Positions 60,553 to 64,000 of a stretch of 64,000 nucleotides of DNA are shown here, piece after piece. This stretch comes from Thiomicrorhabdus sp965602805. Its GTDB lineage: Bacteria; Pseudomonadota; Gammaproteobacteria; Thiomicrospirales; Thiomicrospiraceae. Position numbers and translations under genes: made by a program. The stretch's first letter is position 1. The number at the start of each line of letters is the position of its first letter. Location of the stretch: assembly GCA_965602805.1 (NCBI GenBank), contig CBFCZK010000001.1:372001-436000 (forward strand), in the 5' to 3' direction. Under the pieces are notes generated by a model. That model had not been told where the DNA came from. It saw nothing but the letters and a program-made list of their open reading frames with translations, and did no database searches.

Positions 60553-60999
60553 ATGGCTGTTTACAAACATATTTTGATTGCGATAGATTTTTCAGAGAAC
60601 AGTTTTAAGGCCTTAAAAAAGGCACAGCAGTTAGCGGCTGAGTCACGGGCTAAGGTCGAGCTTATTCATGTGGTTGATATACCAATCTACCCAGTATTAG
60701 AAGATTTAGCGGTCATGGGCATGCCAGGGCTTTGGGATGACGAAATTGCCACTAAGTTAATGGCGCTTTCGACGGAAAAGTTGAAACGTATTGCGGATGA
60801 ATACGGTATTGAAGATTACAAAACCGTTGAAGGCATAGCAAGTTCTGAAATAACGGTCATTGCAAATGCTAATCAAGCGGATTTGATTGTTATGGGGTTT
60901 CATGGATTATCCGGGTTCAGAAAAATTATCGGCTCTACGACCCATTCTGTTATCAATAATGCACCTTGTGATGTCTTAGCGATTAAACTGGATGGTTAG
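60553..60999 (+). CDS. Universal stress protein (UspA family)
   Basis: 148-residue single-domain cytoplasmic Usp. ILIAIDFSENSFKALKKA at the start, ATP-binding motif GFHGLSGFRKIIGST (G-x2-G-x9-G-S/T) near 117-131 and VINNAPCDVLAIK at the end, so it is of the ATP-binding class. TTAGGAG site before the ATG. Likely a stand-alone gene with an inverted repeat in its leader. Confidence 0.93.
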   Translation: MAVYKHILIAIDFSENSFKALKKAQQLAAESRAKVELIHVVDIPIYPVLEDLAVMGMPGLWDDEIATKLMALSTEKLKRIADEYGIEDYKTVEGIASSEITVIANANQADLIVMGFHGLSGFRKIIGSTTHSVINNAPCDVLAIKLDG

Positions 61000-61067
61000 G
61001 ATTCGTTTAAAGTTAACCGGCAAGATTATGTTTTAGAATAGTTTTTTATTAAGCAGGGATTAGGTTT

Positions 61068-61937
61068 TTGAATATACAGTTAATCACGACTAAAGTTTTA
61101 TTTAAAGCATTTTTGGTCCTGAGTTTGGCACTTGCTAGTCAGGTTTATGCAGACTCATTTCGAATAGGTGAAACAGTATTTGTCGCTTATCCATCAGGCA
61201 ATATTAAGGACGATGCTTTTATTATCGGCAAGGTTCAAGATATTAACGATAAAGGCGATTATCAGATTTCGGTGCTTGATTTTGTGGAAGGCCATGATTA
61301 TGGCGTCTCTTGTGTGCCTATGGTTAAAAAAGAGAACCCACAAGGCATTGTCTCTGAATATGGGTTGGGTTGGGATCTATGGCAGGATACAAAAACCCTA
61401 GAAAAAGAGAAGCTGGATTACTTGGTTTCTAAAGCTGATGTTATGAAGCTTGGTAACGGCAAACGTTTTTTTATCGAACGCAATAATCTTTATATTGTTT
61501 TTGGGCGCTGGAAATCAGATGCCCCTATGTTAACGATTGACCGATTGATTAGAGCTGAGCAAGAAGCTGTCGCCAATCAGATGGAAGCATTGTTGCCTGC
61601 GCTGGCACTCGTTAAATTACATCGTTCGAGTTTTTATGGGGAATATGGTCGCCCTATGCAACCATTTGAAACCATTGCACCCTTAAATAAGGCTCTATTA
61701 GCAGTACTTGAGATTTTTGCTGGAGACAAGGACTTGCAAGGAGTCTGGAAGTCTCGGAATAGGGGTTGGAAGAAAATATCCGCTGATATGCGCGTCTATT
61801 TCATAGTTCAAACAATTGATAAGGTTGTGGCAGACGCAGCACAGCAGCAGTACCAAGAGGGCGTTGAGCAAGCCGGTGAAGATGCCTTAGAAACCCTAAA
61901 GTTGTATTTGTCGCAATTGAAAAGAAATCCGGTTTGA
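61068..61937 (+). CDS. Exported protein of unknown function
   Basis: 289 residues from a TTG at 61068, 68 bp after the usp gene. A signal peptide (hydrophobic 11-25, cleavage after QVYA, about residue 28) sends it to the periplasm. The mature part begins with a strand-rich segment (IGETVFVAYPSGNIKDDAF, then GKVQDINDKGDYQISVLDF), which looks like a small beta-barrel of Tudor/SH3 type. A helical half with ALLPALALVKLHRSSFYGEY and a C-terminal amphipathic helix follow. Only one Cys remains. I do not recognise the family. Confidence 0.72.
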   Translation: MNIQLITTKVLFKAFLVLSLALASQVYADSFRIGETVFVAYPSGNIKDDAFIIGKVQDINDKGDYQISVLDFVEGHDYGVSCVPMVKKENPQGIVSEYGLGWDLWQDTKTLEKEKLDYLVSKADVMKLGNGKRFFIERNNLYIVFGRWKSDAPMLTIDRLIRAEQEAVANQMEALLPALALVKLHRSSFYGEYGRPMQPFETIAPLNKALLAVLEIFAGDKDLQGVWKSRNRGWKKISADMRVYFIVQTIDKVVADAAQQQYQEGVEQAGEDALETLKLYLSQLKRNPV

Positions 61938-62104
61938 ATATACATCGCTAAAACGATAATGCTATAGACTGTTCAATCTAACTGTTTGATAACAGGCTTG
62001 AGTGAATGACGATAGGAAGAAAGATAAGGGTTGTTTCAGCAGAATTGAAAGCGAGATTACACAATAATCTCGCGAATCCGCTAGATAAGGTCTAGGTTAT
62101 TCGT

Positions 62105-62380
62105 TTATTTAGCGTGATGATAATAGGTTTCGTTCAGGTAGTCAGCTAACTGCTCAATTTCATCCTCAAACATTCCCGTATTGAGGTTGTCATTGCAGAA
62201 TTGCACCGCTTTAACTAGCTTAGGAAAGCTATCTGTTTTTGCTGGTTCGTATGGCTTTGCTGTATGGCAGCTCATACAATTGCCCGCTTCGTGAAGCTCT
62301 ACGCCAGGGTGAATTTCAGCCAATGCAAATTGTGAAGTAAGAAGTAACGTGGCTGCTAAAGGTAAAGTCAGTTTTTTCAT
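62105..62380 (-). CDS. Small periplasmic c-type cytochrome
   Basis: 91 residues. Signal peptide ending FALA near residue 21; one haem site C35-M-S-C38-H39; likely axial Met in NTGMFEDEIEQLADYLNETYY, the usual class I C-terminal helix pattern. A mature size of about 8 kDa suggests a soluble electron shuttle. No oxidase or sulfur-oxidation gene is adjacent, so the partner is unknown. GGAGAC site before the ATG. Confidence 0.9.
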   Translation of the reverse strand: MKKLTLPLAATLLLTSQFALAEIHPGVELHEAGNCMSCHTAKPYEPAKTDSFPKLVKAVQFCNDNLNTGMFEDEIEQLADYLNETYYHHAK

Positions 62381-62537
62381 GATGTCTCCTTAATATAGTC
62401 TTAACATACATAATAGTGGGTAAACCTACTATGCATTCTACTGATTTTATATCGGGGCATTCATCAAAAATAATGTCGGCTCGATAAAATAATTTATATA
62501 AGAAAGTAACAATATTTAACACAGGACGTTTTAAAAC

Positions 62538-64000
62538 ATGAGTGAATTAACATATATCAAAGGTAAGGATGCTTGTTTAGAAGCTTCCATCACCAATATG
62601 CAATCTATTTTACAAGCTGCGGGGTTTGATATTGTGGAAGCATCCTGGCTAAATCCTGTCACTAATGTTTACTCTTTGCATATTTATGATGCACGCTGCC
62701 CAGGTTTGTTTACCAACGGTAAGGGAACGAGTCGTAAGTCTACCTTAGCGAGCGCCTTGGGCGAATACCTAGAGCGTTTGGCTACGAATTACTTCTTCTC
62801 TGACTATTGGTTGGAATCAGACGTTAATCAGGCTGAAAATACCTGGTTGTATTATCCAAATGAGAAACAATTTTCAGAACTGTCTCTGAGCGACTCCTTA
62901 ACACCCGAATTATGGTCTTTCTATGATTCGACAGAAGAGATCGAGTTTGTTGATTTATTGAGCTTTAACGATAGTCAAAATGTAGTTCGTTCAGTACGTA
63001 TGCAGAATGCACATACGGATGAATCGGTCTATTTTCCGATGAATTTATTTAGCAATTTATATGCAAGCAACGGTTTGTCGGCTGGCAATACAGCGGCTGA
63101 AGCGCAAGTTCAAGGGTTGTCGGAAGTTTTTGAACGTTGGGTTAAGAATAAAATTATGCGCGAAAACATCTGCCTTCCAGAAGTGCCAGAGAGTATTGTG
63201 CAAAGCTTTCCAGCAATCGTAAAAATGATTGAAGGTATGAAGCAAGAAGGCATTGTTGTCTCTATTAGAGATGCCTCCTTGGGGGGAGAATTCCCGGTTA
63301 TCAGTGTCGTTTTGTTTGAACAGAAAACCGGGCATTGTTTCGCCTCTTTTGGCGCGCATCCTATGTTTGAGGTTGCTTTAGAGCGTACCTTGACAGAATC
63401 ACTACAAGGTCGACAATTAGGCCATCTAGATGGTTTTCAAACGCCCGTGTTTGATGAGTTTGTGGTTGCCGAAGATGAGAATATCGAAAACCATTTTATC
63501 GATTCAAGTGGACTTATTCATGCTCATTTTGTTTCTGATAATTATGATTATGACTTTGTACATTGGGATTTTTCAGGCTCGACCGAAGAACAGTGGTCGC
63601 AGCTTTGTGGCAAGGTTGTCGAGCAAGGCTGTTCAGTGTATGTCGCAAACTATAATCATTATGGTTTTGAAGCCTGCCGAATCATAGTGCCAGGAATGTC
63701 AGAAATTTATCCGACAGAGGAGCTTATTGAGAGTAATCAAAATACGGGTCGTCTATTGCGTGAGTTGTTGCTTACCTTGCCTGAGACTCGAGATTACAGC
63801 GGGCTTTTAGATTTAATTGAAGAGCTTGGCTTTAGTGATCATCAGGGCGTTGCTTCTTTAATTGGTTTAATGCCAGACCCTAAGAGCTTCTGGGCTGAGA
63901 TGAAAATCATTGAGTTGAAATTTTGGTGTTACTTGGCAGTTAAATCTTATGAAGAGGCGCTGGAAACTTTACAGGATGCATTGTATTTTATTTCACCCAC
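62538..64000 (+). CDS. ycaO: YcaO-domain protein (partial, runs off right edge)
   Basis: At least 487 codons from an ATG at 62538 with AGGACG upstream; no stop before the window end. The YcaO ATP-binding motifs are present: GKGTSRKSTLASALGEYLERLA (about 54-75, the ATP/Mg site), NGLSAGNTAAEAQVQGLSEVFERW (about 175-198) and RTLTESLQGRQL. The C-terminal part, from about residue 400, has the helical tail of E. coli YcaO (586 aa). YcaO is linked to RimO-dependent methylthiolation of ribosomal protein uS12; other YcaOs make thiazolines or thioamides. No RiPP precursor is adjacent, so the housekeeping form is likely. Confidence 0.93.
   Translation, partial: MSELTYIKGKDACLEASITNMQSILQAAGFDIVEASWLNPVTNVYSLHIYDARCPGLFTNGKGTSRKSTLASALGEYLERLATNYFFSDYWLESDVNQAENTWLYYPNEKQFSELSLSDSLTPELWSFYDSTEEIEFVDLLSFNDSQNVVRSVRMQNAHTDESVYFPMNLFSNLYASNGLSAGNTAAEAQVQGLSEVFERWVKNKIMRENICLPEVPESIVQSFPAIVKMIEGMKQEGIVVSIRDASLGGEFPVISVVLFEQKTGHCFASFGAHPMFEVALERTLTESLQGRQLGHLDGFQTPVFDEFVVAEDENIENHFIDSSGLIHAHFVSDNYDYDFVHWDFSGSTEEQWSQLCGKVVEQGCSVYVANYNHYGFEACRIIVPGMSEIYPTEELIESNQNTGRLLRELLLTLPETRDYSGLLDLIEELGFSDHQGVASLIGLMPDPKSFWAEMKIIELKFWCYLAVKSYEEALETLQDALYFISP

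Noticed and set aside
62538..64000. RiPP (thiazole/thioamide) biosynthesis locus around the YcaO gene
   Set aside because: The neighbour is a cytochrome c gene, no precursor peptide, E1-like or TfuA gene is visible, and the C-terminal region resembles the housekeeping E. coli YcaO.

Overview
The window is 64 kb of ordinary bacterial chromosome, densely coding on both strands. No rRNA, tRNA, CRISPR array, prophage or insertion sequence was recognised. The proteins and gene order point to a gammaproteobacterium: the block glnD-map-rpsB-tsf-pyrH-frr-uppS-cdsA-rseP-bamA-skp-lpxD-fabZ-lpxA-lpxB-rnhB follows the Escherichia coli order. Moderate GC, many c-di-GMP and chemotaxis proteins and a small c-type cytochrome would suit the Thiomicrospira/Hydrogenovibrio/Thiomicrorhabdus group, but that placement is inference.

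Layout. 1-8.5 kb: start of a secreted protein running off the left edge, PEP synthase, a membrane diguanylate cyclase, a uracil/hypoxanthine-type DNA glycosylase, the tRNA hydroxylation protein TrhP with a YfhL-type ferredoxin, and a CBS-GGDEF protein. 8.6-18.6 kb: a GST, a secreted protein with a lysozyme-like motif, a large chemoreceptor, a UbiA-family prenyltransferase, cysM, a CYTH protein, a TolC-type channel and a peptide-ABC binding protein. 18.7-25.7 kb: a DUF2202 gene behind a c-di-GMP-I riboswitch, an L,D-transpeptidase, two peptide-ABC permeases, a MOSC protein, nagZ and an MscS channel. 25.8-38.5 kb: murB, an NSS transporter, a signalling cassette (cyclic-nucleotide-binding protein, FIST hybrid kinase, HD-GYP regulator), dapE, an ArsC/Spx-like protein and dapD. 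38.7-56 kb: the conserved translation and envelope cluster. 56-64 kb: cheV, a second-type bL36 gene, a DinG/YoaA helicase, tsaB, a universal stress protein, an unknown exported protein, a cytochrome c and the start of ycaO.

Two themes stand out. (1) A 12-bp perfect palindrome, ACCAGGCCTGGT, occurs 11 times exactly and at several one-mismatch sites, where far less than one copy is expected by chance. It lies between genes, at gene ends inside long hairpins, and inside three unrelated genes, always reading Asp-Gln-Ala-Trp. It behaves like a highly iterated, lineage-specific site whose function is not known to me. (2) c-di-GMP signalling is dense: two GGDEF proteins, an HD-GYP regulator with its likely partner kinase, and a c-di-GMP-I aptamer controlling a DUF2202 gene that encodes a predicted exported protein.

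Peptidoglycan metabolism recurs (murB, nagZ, dapD, dapE, L,D-transpeptidase, uppS, a lysozyme-like protein, and a peptide importer that might take up wall peptides). The dxr gene normally found in the uppS-rseP cluster is absent here.
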